Shown one piece after another: positions 56,496 to 64,000 of a stretch of 64,000 bases of DNA. The position numbers and the translations under genes were made by a program. Location of the stretch: positions 49,277 through 113,276 of the forward strand of contig CAWADT010000020.1 of the NCBI GenBank assembly GCA_963780865.1, written 5' to 3'. The DNA is from FEN-1073 sp963780865. GTDB taxonomy: Bacteria; Chloroflexota; Anaerolineae; Anaerolineales; RBG-16-64-43. A model generated the notes under the pieces. It was not told the origin of the DNA. It saw nothing but the letters and a program-made list of their open reading frames with translations, and searched no databases. Position 1 is the stretch's first letter. Each line of letters begins with the position of its first letter.

Positions 56496-58826
56496 ATGAC
56501 GCTCTTCTATCTTTGCGCCTCATTGCTCGCAGGCATCGCGCTGGCTCCGTTAGCCGGGTTGCCGCTGATCTCCGCTTTGGCGGCCGGCATTCTCCTCTTC
56601 CTGTTTGCGTTCACTTTCCAAAAATTCCGCATTCCATTTTTATGTTTGGCTTTCTTGCTCTTCGGCTCGGCGCGGTTGGCGGCCGCCCGCCCTGCACCCG
56701 GACCGAAATTTCTTGGTTCGTATGTAAATCAAACCGCCGCCCTGGACGTCGAACTGGAGGAAGATCCCGTTCCGCAGGGGCGGGGGCTGAGCGTGCGCGC
56801 GAGGGTCGATCGGATCATTCTTCCGGAAGGCGAATCGAAGACCTTGGACGGCTCGCTGCTGGTGGAATTCCGCGAGCCCCCGGATGGTTGGGACCCGCAT
56901 TATGGAGACCGGGTCCGGCTCTCGGGCCTTCTGCAGCCGCCGCCGATCGTCACCGGATTTCGACTATGCCGCCTATCTTGCTCGGCAAGGCGTATATGCC
57001 GTGCTGAAGGATCCGGCGGTGCAATCGATCGAAGGCACGAAGCGGAAGTCCATTCATGGAAGCGCTCTATGCCTTCCGGCGCAAAGCGCTGGAAGTTCTC
57101 CGGCGGCTTTTCCCCGAACCGGAGGGCGCGTTGCTGTCGGGAATTCTGTTGGGGGACGACAGTTCCATTCCGAAAGATCTGCAGCTGGCGTTTGCGCAAA
57201 CCGGAACCTCCCACATCGTGGCGATCTCGGGGTTCAACATCTCGATCGTGCCGGCCGTGTTCCTTGCCCTCACCCGGCGCCTGCCACGCAAGATCCCGGG
57301 CTGGCTGATCGCGGCGGCGGGGATTGCCGATTTACACCGTGCTGGTGGGCGCCACCCCGTCGGTCGTGCGCGCGGCGATCATGGGCGGGCTGGCGATCGT
57401 CGCCCGTCAAATGGGCCGGCGCTCGCATGGGCTGACGTCGCTCGTTCTTCGCCGGGGCGCTGATGACGGCGGCCAACCCGTGGACGCTGTGGGACGTCGG
57501 TTTCCAGCTTTCGTTCGCGGCCACGCTGGGACTGATTCTCTATGCCGATCCGCTGCAGGCGGCGGTCGAGCGGTTGCTGGCGCAGTCTGGGGAGGGACCG
57601 GGCACGCACGCTGGCTTCCACCGCGGGCGAAATCTTCCTGATCACGACCGCGGCGCAGATCACCACCATCCCGATTATGCTGTTTCAATTCCAATCGCTT
57701 TCGTTGATCGCGTTCATCGTCAATCCGCTCATTCTTTTTGTGCAACCGATGCTGATGATCGCCGGAGGGGCGGCGGTGCTGGCGGGGATGGTCTGGCTGC
57801 CGGCGGGCCAGGCGATTGCCTGGGCGGGCTGGGCGCCGACGGCGTATACCATCCGCGTTGTGGAATGGGGCGCGCGGATTTCGTCCGGCTGGTGGCCGGT
57901 GGATGCGGTTTCCCCCGCGTGGATCGTCTTTATTACGCCGCGCTTTTCGGGCTTACCGCGCTGGCCCGCGCGGCAAGCTTCCCCATTGGCAGATCGGATC
58001 CACCTTCGTCGCCAAGCTTTCCTCGGCCGCGGTGCCGTTTCTTGATTGCGGTCGCGTTCATCGCCTGGGGCGCGTATTTCCGTTTGCCGGACGGACGGTT
58101 GCATCTGACGATGCTCGATACCGGCGGGGAGGCATTCCTTCTGCGTTCGCCTGCCGGCGAAGACCGTATTGATCGACGCTGGCGCGGACGATCCTAACCG
58201 GGTGATATCGGGCCTCGGGAAAATTCTCGGGTTCGGGCCGCACACGATTGGATTGGGTCGTGGTCGGATCCGAAGCGCAGGAAGCCACATCCGCCCTGGC
58301 GGACGTGGCCGCGCGCTACGCTATCGGCAACGTGCTCCTTCCCTCCGGCGCGGACCGGGCGTCGAAATCGCTGGCCGCGTTTATTTCCGCCTGCGAGGAA
58401 AAATTCACGCCAATCTATGAAGGAAGCGAAGGGTATCAGCTCGATCTCGGATCAGGCGCGCGCCTGACCGTATTGGCGCTCGGCGGGCAGGGAATGATTC
58501 TGGCGGTCGAACGAGACCGTCCCGCCCCGAGGGTCGGGACTGGCGCCCGCTGGCTGATTTTCGACGATGTGGACCAGGATCTCGGGCGGCGGTTGATTTC
58601 TCAAGGCAGGATCCCCACCGCGGAGGTCTTGGCTTTCCCGCTCTCCATAAAAACCAATGGCAATTTGACGTCTTGGTTGGGCGTTGCCCATTCCCAAGCG
58701 GGCTTGTGGCCGTTTGCGGACGACCTGGGTTGGCCCGAGGGGAGCGAACTTCTGCGTTCGGACAGCCACGGGTGGGTGGACCTTTCCACCGATGGAACGC
58801 AAATGTGGGTTCGGGTGGAAAAGTAG
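56496..58826 (+). CDS. comEC: ComEC/Rec2 DNA-uptake channel protein (about eight frameshifts)
   Basis: Inner-membrane channel for single-stranded DNA in natural transformation, about 770 residues. Start ATG 56496 behind AGGGGG. An N-terminal helical hairpin and OB-like domain (LDVELEEDPVPQGRGLSVRA) come first. The core 'competence' domain reads ALLSGILLGDDSSIPKDLQLAFAQTGTSHIVAISGFNISIV, in two neighbouring stretches. More helices follow (WTLWDVGFQLSFAATLGLIL, TTAAQITTIPIMLFQF). The C-terminal metallo-beta-lactamase-like domain (LTMLDTGGEAFLL ... VLIDAGADDPNRV) lacks the HxHxDH metal motif: the place reads VVVGSEAQEATSAL. Breaks lie near 56955, 57045, 57330, 57440, 57600, 57985, 58160 and 58250. 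The gene may be decayed or the sequence poor. Confidence 0.82.
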
Positions 58827-59127
58827 ATTCCCAGTACTCCGTTTCAAACCGCCTAGGTTAAAGGTTTTTGATCCCCTCACATTCCCTTGCCTCTCGGCAT
58901 TCCGTTCACTCGACCGCAATTGACCGAACGCCGCTTTTTGCTGAAAACAGCGCAATCTGAAACCTATCTCCCGGCGGATAATCACTGGTGGGTGGGCCAA
59001 AATGGTGCCGGGCGGCGGTAAATACTGTTGCGTTTCTGATCTTCCACCCATTCGGCAGCCGGGTAGAAATCACGAGCGTATTTATCCAAAAAGATTCCAG
59101 GAGTAAGCTGAAAACAGCCATTTATCC
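58827..59127. other. Gene-free stretch upstream of the liv operon
   Basis: No supported gene. GCTGAAAACAGC occurs near 58938 and again near 59106, a small inverted repeat (GCTG/CAGC) that might be an operator. The liv promoter follows at 59128. The 200 bp between promoter and livK (59156-59356) form a long leader without a clear ORF or riboswitch. Confidence 0.4.
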
Positions 59128-59155
59128 TTGACCATTACCCATATGAAAGTATAAT
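59128..59155 (+). promoter_or_regulatory. Promoter of the livKHMG operon
   Basis: -35 TTGACC (59128-59133), 16-bp spacer, perfect -10 TATAAT (59150-59155), giving a leader of about 195 nt before livK. Confidence 0.7.
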
Positions 59156-59356
59156 CAGCAAATTACGAAATTTTCGAATGGTTTTGGTTTACAGGAGATC
59201 GTTCAAAGCACCGATGAATAACCGGAAGAGGGTTGACATCCGGAATGATAGAGGAACTCCAGATAATTTCTGGAAGGAGGTGCTAGCCAACGAAATTGAA
59301 GCTGATTTTCCACGAGGAATAATTTTCGTAAATCAACATATTTCGGAGGAGAAACC

Positions 59357-60574
59357 ATGAAACGCCTAATCACAATCTTTTCTGTACTGGCGATTGCTAG
59401 TATGTTCCTGTTCGCCTGCTCTCCAGCCAGAAGTGTGCGCTCGGGGCCGGCCGTTTGCAAGTCCGATTCGGTCGGTTGCGCGGTAATCAAACCCGGCCAG
59501 ACCGTCAAGATCGGCATGGGCGCTCCCATGACCGGCGACAATGCCGCTTTCGGAACCGATATCTCTCAGGCGGCGATCATGGCCATGGCCGATGCAGGCA
59601 CCTTCCAGGGTTTCAAGTTCGAACTGGTTGCCCAGGATGATGGCGGGAGCGCCGAAGGCGGCGCTTCGGTGGCCAACAAGCTCGTCTCGGATCCAACCGT
59701 CGTCGCCATCGAGGGGCACATTTTCTCGGGCGCGACTGTGGCGGCCATACCGATTTATGAAAAAGCGTCCCTTCCCATGCTGTCGCCTTCCGCCACGAAC
59801 GCCAAGCTGACCACGACCGGATCCAAAGTCTTCAACCGCAACGTCTTCACCGACGCCATCCAGGGAAAATTCGCGGCCACCTACTTGTACAACACGCTGA
59901 AGATCAAAAACCTGGCCATCATGCACGATGGGGCGGCGTACGGACAGGGCCTGGCACAGACCGTCAACGACGTTTTCAAACAGCTCGGTGGGAATGTGGT
60001 TGCTTTCCAGCCGATCACGCCGGGTGAATCCGATTACACCTCCGTCCTCGCCGATATCGCCTCCAAGAAACCGGATGCGATTTTCTACGGCGGGTACACC
60101 GCGGAAGCAGCCGTGCTCGCCAACCAAATGGGGCAGTCCGGCCTCAGCGGCGTCACCTTCTTCAGCGATGACGGCATTTACGGCGTGGATTTCCTCACGA
60201 GAACCAAACAGAATGGCGCCGGCGCTTATTCCACTTCTCCCGTTCCAGCTCCTTCTGACGCATCCAAGAAATTTGACGCGGCTTACCTCGCCAAATACGG
60301 CAAGGCGCCCGGCTCGCTTTCCCCGTACACCTACACCGCCTATGACGCCGGCGCGGTGTTGGTCAAGGCGATCGAAAGCGTGGCGGTTGTCGGCACCGAC
60401 GGGAATTTGTATATCCCGCGCGGCGCCTTGATTGCCGCCGTCCGCGCCACCAAGGACTACCAGGGCCTTTCCGGCACCATCACATGCGATGCTACCGGCG
60501 AGTGCTCCGCCTCCGGCCCCACCTTCTATAAGGATGATGGCACCCAGTGGGTGGCCGTCGGAACCGGAAGCTAG
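59357..60574 (+). CDS. livK: Branched-chain amino-acid ABC transporter, substrate-binding lipoprotein
   Basis: 405 residues from ATG 59357 (GGAGGAG upstream). Signal peptide with lipobox ASMFLFAC, so a membrane-anchored binding protein outside the cytoplasm. Periplasmic-binding fold type I: VKIGMGAPMTGDNAAFGTDI, AAIPIYEKASLPMLSPSATN, VFNRNVFTDAIQGKFAATYL, IMHDGAAYGQGLAQTVNDVF, PDAIFYGGYTAEAAVLANQM, YTYTAYDAGAVLVKAIE. Family members bind Leu/Ile/Val or other small amides; the exact ligand is not shown. A short Cys pair (VCKSDSVGCAVI) near the start of the mature protein may form a disulfide. Confidence 0.94.
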   Translation: MKRLITIFSVLAIASMFLFACSPARSVRSGPAVCKSDSVGCAVIKPGQTVKIGMGAPMTGDNAAFGTDISQAAIMAMADAGTFQGFKFELVAQDDGGSAEGGASVANKLVSDPTVVAIEGHIFSGATVAAIPIYEKASLPMLSPSATNAKLTTTGSKVFNRNVFTDAIQGKFAATYLYNTLKIKNLAIMHDGAAYGQGLAQTVNDVFKQLGGNVVAFQPITPGESDYTSVLADIASKKPDAIFYGGYTAEAAVLANQMGQSGLSGVTFFSDDGIYGVDFLTRTKQNGAGAYSTSPVPAPSDASKKFDAAYLAKYGKAPGSLSPYTYTAYDAGAVLVKAIESVAVVGTDGNLYIPRGALIAAVRATKDYQGLSGTITCDATGECSASGPTFYKDDGTQWVAVGTGS

Positions 60575-60615
60575 TTGGCGTGAATCTCAGTTTGATCCAT
60601 CTTGATTGACGGTAG

Positions 60616-60653
60616 GAGAAATGGCGGGATGCACACACATCCCGCCATTTCTC
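60616..60653 (+). terminator. Strong hairpin between livK and livH
   Basis: Perfect 16-bp inverted repeat GAGAAATGGCGGGATG (60616-60631) / CATCCCGCCATTTCTC (60638-60653) with a 6-nt loop and only a weak T tract. It probably acts as partial terminator or 3' stabiliser, so that the binding protein is made in excess over the permeases. Confidence 0.7.
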
Positions 60654-60702
60654 TACGTCTCGAGCCGATCATGGGAAAACTTCCTGATCGAAGGAAGACC
60701 TA

Positions 60703-61797
60703 ATGCAACAAAAAACGGTTGTGCACACCCATAAACCCATCGGCACTTATCGGTATGTTCAAATTATCCTCGGGATATTTTTTTCGGCGTATTTGCTATG
60801 GCGCCTATACACGGTGCTGATTGCCCATCCCGCCTACGGCCCCGACACGTGGATGCGCTTTGCGATCGACGGGGTCGTCCTCGGGAGCGTGTACGCCTTG
60901 ATTGCCATCGGATATACGCTCGTGTATGGCATCCTTTTTATGATCAACTTCGCCCACGGCGATGTCATGATGCTGGGAGCCTTCGGCGGGTATTTTGTCT
61001 TCGAGGCTCTTGGCGCGCTTAAAGTTTCCCCCTCGCAGAGCTTCTTAAATGCGCAGCCGGTCATTTCCGTCATCCTGGCATTCCTGGCAGGGATGGCGGT
61101 TTCCTCGACAGCTGGATATTTCCTGGAAAAAATCGCGTACCGCCCTCTACGCGGCGCCCCCCGCCTGGTGCCCCTGATCAGCGCCGTCGGCGCTTCCATC
61201 TTCCTCGAAAACGCCGCGCAGCTCCTGTTCAGCACGCAACGCTGGGACTATGCCAATCCGGCGGTTCTGAGCCGCGGCGTCGGGTGGAATATTCATGTCG
61301 GGCAGGGGACGGTCGTTATTACGTACACGGGTGTATTGACTATCGTTGTCTCCGTCCTGATTATGATTGGACTGTATCTGCTGGTAAAGCGGACCCGCCT
61401 GGGACGTGCGATGCGGGCTGTCGCCGAAAATAAAACCACGGCTGCTTTGATGGGGATCGACGTGGACGGAATGATCAGCCGCACATTTATCATCAGCGGC
61501 GTTCTGGCCGGCGCGGCGGGTGTTATGTGGGGCATCCACCTCGGATTGGTGTATTACTACGTCGGGTTCATTCCGGGAATAAAAGCCTTCACCGCCGCCG
61601 TGCTCGGAGGCATTGGCAGCATTCCCGGCGCGATGCTCGGAGGATTATTCCTGGGGGTAGTGGAATCTCTGGGACCGGCGGTCCTGGGGATCAGTTTTCA
61701 GTTGAAAGATGTGATTGCTTTCTCCATTCTCGTTATTGTGCTTATCTTCCGGCCAACCGGAATCCTGGGCGAAGTCCTTAGCGAGGAGAAAGTCTGA
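60703..61797 (+). CDS. livH: Branched-chain amino-acid ABC permease LivH
   Basis: 364 residues from ATG 60703 (AAGGAAG upstream), intact. It carries the LivH pattern: GVVLGSVYALIAIGYTLVYGI, MINFAHGDVMMLGAFGGYF, VAENKTTAALMGIDVDGMI (the EAA-like coupling loop), GFIPGIKAFTAAVLGGIGSIPGAMLGGLFLGVVE. The N-terminus adds a cytosolic stretch and one extra helix (about 50 residues). Its stop overlaps the livM start by one base. Confidence 0.95.
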   Translation: MQQKTVVHTHKPIGTYRYVQIILGIFFSAYLLWRLYTVLIAHPAYGPDTWMRFAIDGVVLGSVYALIAIGYTLVYGILFMINFAHGDVMMLGAFGGYFVFEALGALKVSPSQSFLNAQPVISVILAFLAGMAVSSTAGYFLEKIAYRPLRGAPRLVPLISAVGASIFLENAAQLLFSTQRWDYANPAVLSRGVGWNIHVGQGTVVITYTGVLTIVVSVLIMIGLYLLVKRTRLGRAMRAVAENKTTAALMGIDVDGMISRTFIISGVLAGAAGVMWGIHLGLVYYYVGFIPGIKAFTAAVLGGIGSIPGAMLGGLFLGVVESLGPAVLGISFQLKDVIAFSILVIVLIFRPTGILGEVLSEEKV

Positions 61798-63383
61798 TGA
61801 AACGCCACATTCGCAACGGGATCAATGCAGGGATTACGTTCGGGATCATTACGATTTTCCTGTTCATGATCGGCTTTACCACGACGATCTCGGACCTCCT
61901 GGGGCAACTCCTCCAGAATGGATCATCCGCGTCTGTGCTGGGGCTTACTCCGGGCAGATTTGATCTTTTGGTCTTTCTCTTCTTTATCGGGATGTGGGCG
62001 GGAATATCCGGTTCCAAGAAAACACCGGATGAAAAAGAGACCTGGGGAACGGTGCTGGCGGCATCGGGAACAGCCGGTCTGATCCACGGAATCCTGGTAG
62101 GGGGATTGGTTCTGCTGGTTGGCAGCCTGCTTGAGGCCGGGGTTTCGATGACCGTCTATTTTGCCCAGCTACTCCCGGATGCCATCCATTTGTTTCTTCT
62201 CGGATTGAACGCCGCCTCCGGCGCGTTATTCTATGTGGTATTTTTATTGATCACCGGGTTGATCGGCGGTGCGGTCGCGCGAACGATCCGGTACGGATCC
62301 GTGGGGCAAAACATAGCCAGTTGGTTCAAGAATAAATGGCGCGCCTTTTCCTCATGGCCGCAGGTCCAGCAAATCCGGCGCAACCGGCTTGCCCTCTTTG
62401 GGGTTTATGGAATATTGATTCTCCTCGTGATCCTGCTTCCACAGGTGCTCGGTCAATATTGGAATTATACCGTCGGCACGGTGGGCATTTACGTTGTGCT
62501 CGGCCTGGGATTGAATATCGTCGTCGGCTTGGCCGGAATGCTCGACCTGGGGTATGTGGCCTTCTTTGCCATCGGAGCTTACACCGTGGCGCTCTTAACC
62601 GCGCCGGCTCCCCACCACCTGATGTGGAATTTTTGGGTCACCGTGCCAATCGGGATTCTATTGGCGGCGTTCGCAGGAATCGTGCTGGGTATCCCGGTCC
62701 TGCGGCTGCGCGGAGATTACCTCGCCATTGTCACGCTTGGGTTCGGCCAGATCATTGCCGTTTTGCTTCACAGCGACGAACTGACTGCCTTCACGGGCGG
62801 GCCAAGGGGCGTCGCCGCCGTGGGCGGCCCGTCGCTGTTTGGTCTCTCGCTGGGAACCCCGGAAGGTTTTGTGTATCTTATTCTTCTGGCTGTCGTCCTG
62901 GTTATTTTCGTCACCATCCGGCTGCGCAATTCCCGCGTCGGACGCGCCTGGGAGGCGATTCGGGAAGACGAAACGGTCGCGCGGGCGATGGGCATCAATA
63001 CGTGGTTTCATAAGCTCCTGGCCTTTGCGATTGGGGCCGCCTTTGCCGGACTGGGCGGCGTGATCTTCGCCTCGCGCAATCAATTTACCGGCCCCGAAGA
63101 TTACAACCTGATGGTTTCGTTCAACGTCCTCGCATCCGTCATCGTCGGGGGCATGGGCAGCATTCCGGGAGTGATCGGCGGCGCCTTTACCTTGAAAGGT
63201 CTGCCTGAGGTGCTGCGCGAATTGGAAAATTACCGGGTCCTGGCTTTCGGCGCTCTTCTGGTGGTGATGATGCTAATCCGGCCGGAAGGATTGCTGCCAA
63301 CTTCAAGGCGAAAAATGGAGATCAAGGAAATCCACAATCCGGACGAGAAGGAAGCCGGGGGAACATCCGGAGGAACATCCTGA
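61797..63383 (+). CDS. livM: Branched-chain amino-acid ABC permease LivM with N-terminal membrane extension
   Basis: 528 residues, intact. The canonical LivM part starts near residue 195 (RNRLALFGVYGILILLVILL) and has GLGLNIVVGLAGMLDLGYVAFFAIGAYT, PVLRLRGDYLAIVTLGFGQI, RNSRVGRAWEAIREDETVARAMGIN (coupling loop) and GPEDYNLMVSFNVLASVIVGGMGSIPG. The first 190 residues are an additional membrane domain with about five helices, not found in typical LivM. It ends in a hydrophilic tail (KEIHNPDEKEAGGTSGG). The stop overlaps livG (TGATG). Confidence 0.94.
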   Translation: MKRHIRNGINAGITFGIITIFLFMIGFTTTISDLLGQLLQNGSSASVLGLTPGRFDLLVFLFFIGMWAGISGSKKTPDEKETWGTVLAASGTAGLIHGILVGGLVLLVGSLLEAGVSMTVYFAQLLPDAIHLFLLGLNAASGALFYVVFLLITGLIGGAVARTIRYGSVGQNIASWFKNKWRAFSSWPQVQQIRRNRLALFGVYGILILLVILLPQVLGQYWNYTVGTVGIYVVLGLGLNIVVGLAGMLDLGYVAFFAIGAYTVALLTAPAPHHLMWNFWVTVPIGILLAAFAGIVLGIPVLRLRGDYLAIVTLGFGQIIAVLLHSDELTAFTGGPRGVAAVGGPSLFGLSLGTPEGFVYLILLAVVLVIFVTIRLRNSRVGRAWEAIREDETVARAMGINTWFHKLLAFAIGAAFAGLGGVIFASRNQFTGPEDYNLMVSFNVLASVIVGGMGSIPGVIGGAFTLKGLPEVLRELENYRVLAFGALLVVMMLIRPEGLLPTSRRKMEIKEIHNPDEKEAGGTSGGTS

Positions 63384-64000
63384 TGGATACGATCGCCCTC
63401 GAGACCCGCGGTCTGAGCAAACGCTTTGGCGGCTTGATCGCCGTAAATGCCGTCGACCTGGCCATCCCCGAAAAATCCATTTTCAGCGTCATCGGGCCCA
63501 ATGGAGCTGGAAAAACAACGTTCTACAACTGCATCACGGGTTTCTATGCGCCTGAGGACGGCGAGATCTTATTTTTCAATAAGTCGCTGGTCGGACTTTC
63601 CCCGGACCGGATTGCCCAAATGGGCATTGCCCGCACGTATCAGAATATCCGCTTGTTCGCTAATATGACTGCTCTGGAAAATATATTGATCGGCCAGCAT
63701 CATTTATTGAAAACCAGCTGGGTCGAAGCCATCCTGCAGACTGCGCGCTTGCGCAAGGAAGAAATGGATGCGTTGGACGAAGCCATGCGCCTGCTGCATT
63801 TCGTCGGTTTGGGGGGTTTGGGAGACCAGGTTGCCAGAAATCTCCCTTATGGCGCGCAACGCCGGCTGGAGGTGGCCCGGGCTCTGGCGCTCAAACCCAG
63901 AATGCTTCTTTTGGACGAGCCGACGGCGGGGATGAATCCGATCGAGACGATGGAGATGATGCGTTTCATTCAGCGTCTCCGCGATCAGCCGCGATACGTT
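63383..64000 (+). CDS. livG: Branched-chain amino-acid ABC ATPase LivG (runs off right edge)
   Basis: 206 residues are visible from ATG 63383, which overlaps the livM stop. Walker A GPNGAGKTTFYNCITGFY (about residue 37), Q-loop GIARTYQNIRLFANMTALEN, signature region NLPYGAQRRLEVARAL (YGAQRR in place of LSxGxQ, as usual for LivG), Walker B MLLLDEPTAGMNP. The end and a probable livF lie beyond the window. Confidence 0.95.
   Translation, partial: MDTIALETRGLSKRFGGLIAVNAVDLAIPEKSIFSVIGPNGAGKTTFYNCITGFYAPEDGEILFFNKSLVGLSPDRIAQMGIARTYQNIRLFANMTALENILIGQHHLLKTSWVEAILQTARLRKEEMDALDEAMRLLHFVGLGGLGDQVARNLPYGAQRRLEVARALALKPRMLLLDEPTAGMNPIETMEMMRFIQRLRDQPRYV

Noticed and set aside
59178..59360. 60-codon frame before livK
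   Set aside because: No ribosome site, no recognisable features, and it overlaps the livK Shine-Dalgarno; treated as leader sequence.

Overview
The window looks like one contig of a Chloroflexota (probably Anaerolineae-type) bacterium. This is an inference from protein style: Thr/Pro-rich 'TPTPT' tails, Tat and lipoprotein exports, a GldG-type ABC operon with DUF4340, a K+-independent H+-pyrophosphatase, a VWA/FHA/PP2C/kinase island, and many polytopic glycosyltransferases. Base composition is fairly GC-rich. I saw no rRNA, tRNA, CRISPR array, prophage or transposase.

Layout. 1-7138 (-): a kdp potassium operon (small membrane ORF, kdpF, kdpA, kdpB, a stand-alone DUF4118-GAF sensor protein, kdpC, kdpD running off the left edge). 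7281-10282: thpR, an L,D-transpeptidase, rsfS and a lipoprotein. 10612-15138: three membrane glycosyltransferase-like proteins. 15304-16749 (-): the housekeeping sigma factor. 16900-21139 (-): an ABC ATPase / permease / GldG-like / DUF4340 operon. 21473-23770 (+): H+-pyrophosphatase. 23892-27140 (-): ndk, citrate synthase, malate dehydrogenase. 27310-31117 (+): a DinG-type helicase with an exonuclease domain, then an SDR protein. 31739-33547 (-): mevalonate kinase and a UbiA-family prenyltransferase. 33845-39416 (-): a phosphosignalling operon (Ser/Thr kinase with PQQ repeats, PP2C phosphatase, VWA protein, Zn-ribbon-FHA protein, an 80-aa protein, OmpR-type regulator). 39689-41676 (+): fabF and rnc. 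41693-42270: a 144-bp tandem repeat array. 42306-50367 (-): an alkaline-phosphatase-superfamily enzyme, then two REC/PAS/GAF/HD-GYP proteins flanking a single-domain receiver. 50437-52691: a tandem Nudix protein, a micro-ORF transcription unit and pfkA. 52973-58826 (+): an MFS transporter, a MITE-like element, a glycosyltransferase and comEC. 59357-64000 (+): a branched-chain amino-acid ABC operon (livK, livH, livM, livG), cut by the right edge.

Two traits cut across the window. First, about half of the genes are interrupted by one to nine single-base frameshifts, mostly +1 and often at short homopolymers, while the protein continues in the next frame. I read these as mainly sequencing or assembly errors and annotate each such gene as one spanning CDS. 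Second, several families of short palindromic repeats sit at gene ends. One such palindrome lies inside the kdpA reading frame and is translated.

The best candidates for something under-described are the kinase/PP2C/VWA/FHA/regulator island (33845-39416), the self-contained 18-residue micro-ORF unit (51397-51593), the sensor-only KdpD-like protein inside the kdp operon, and the palindrome that became part of KdpA.
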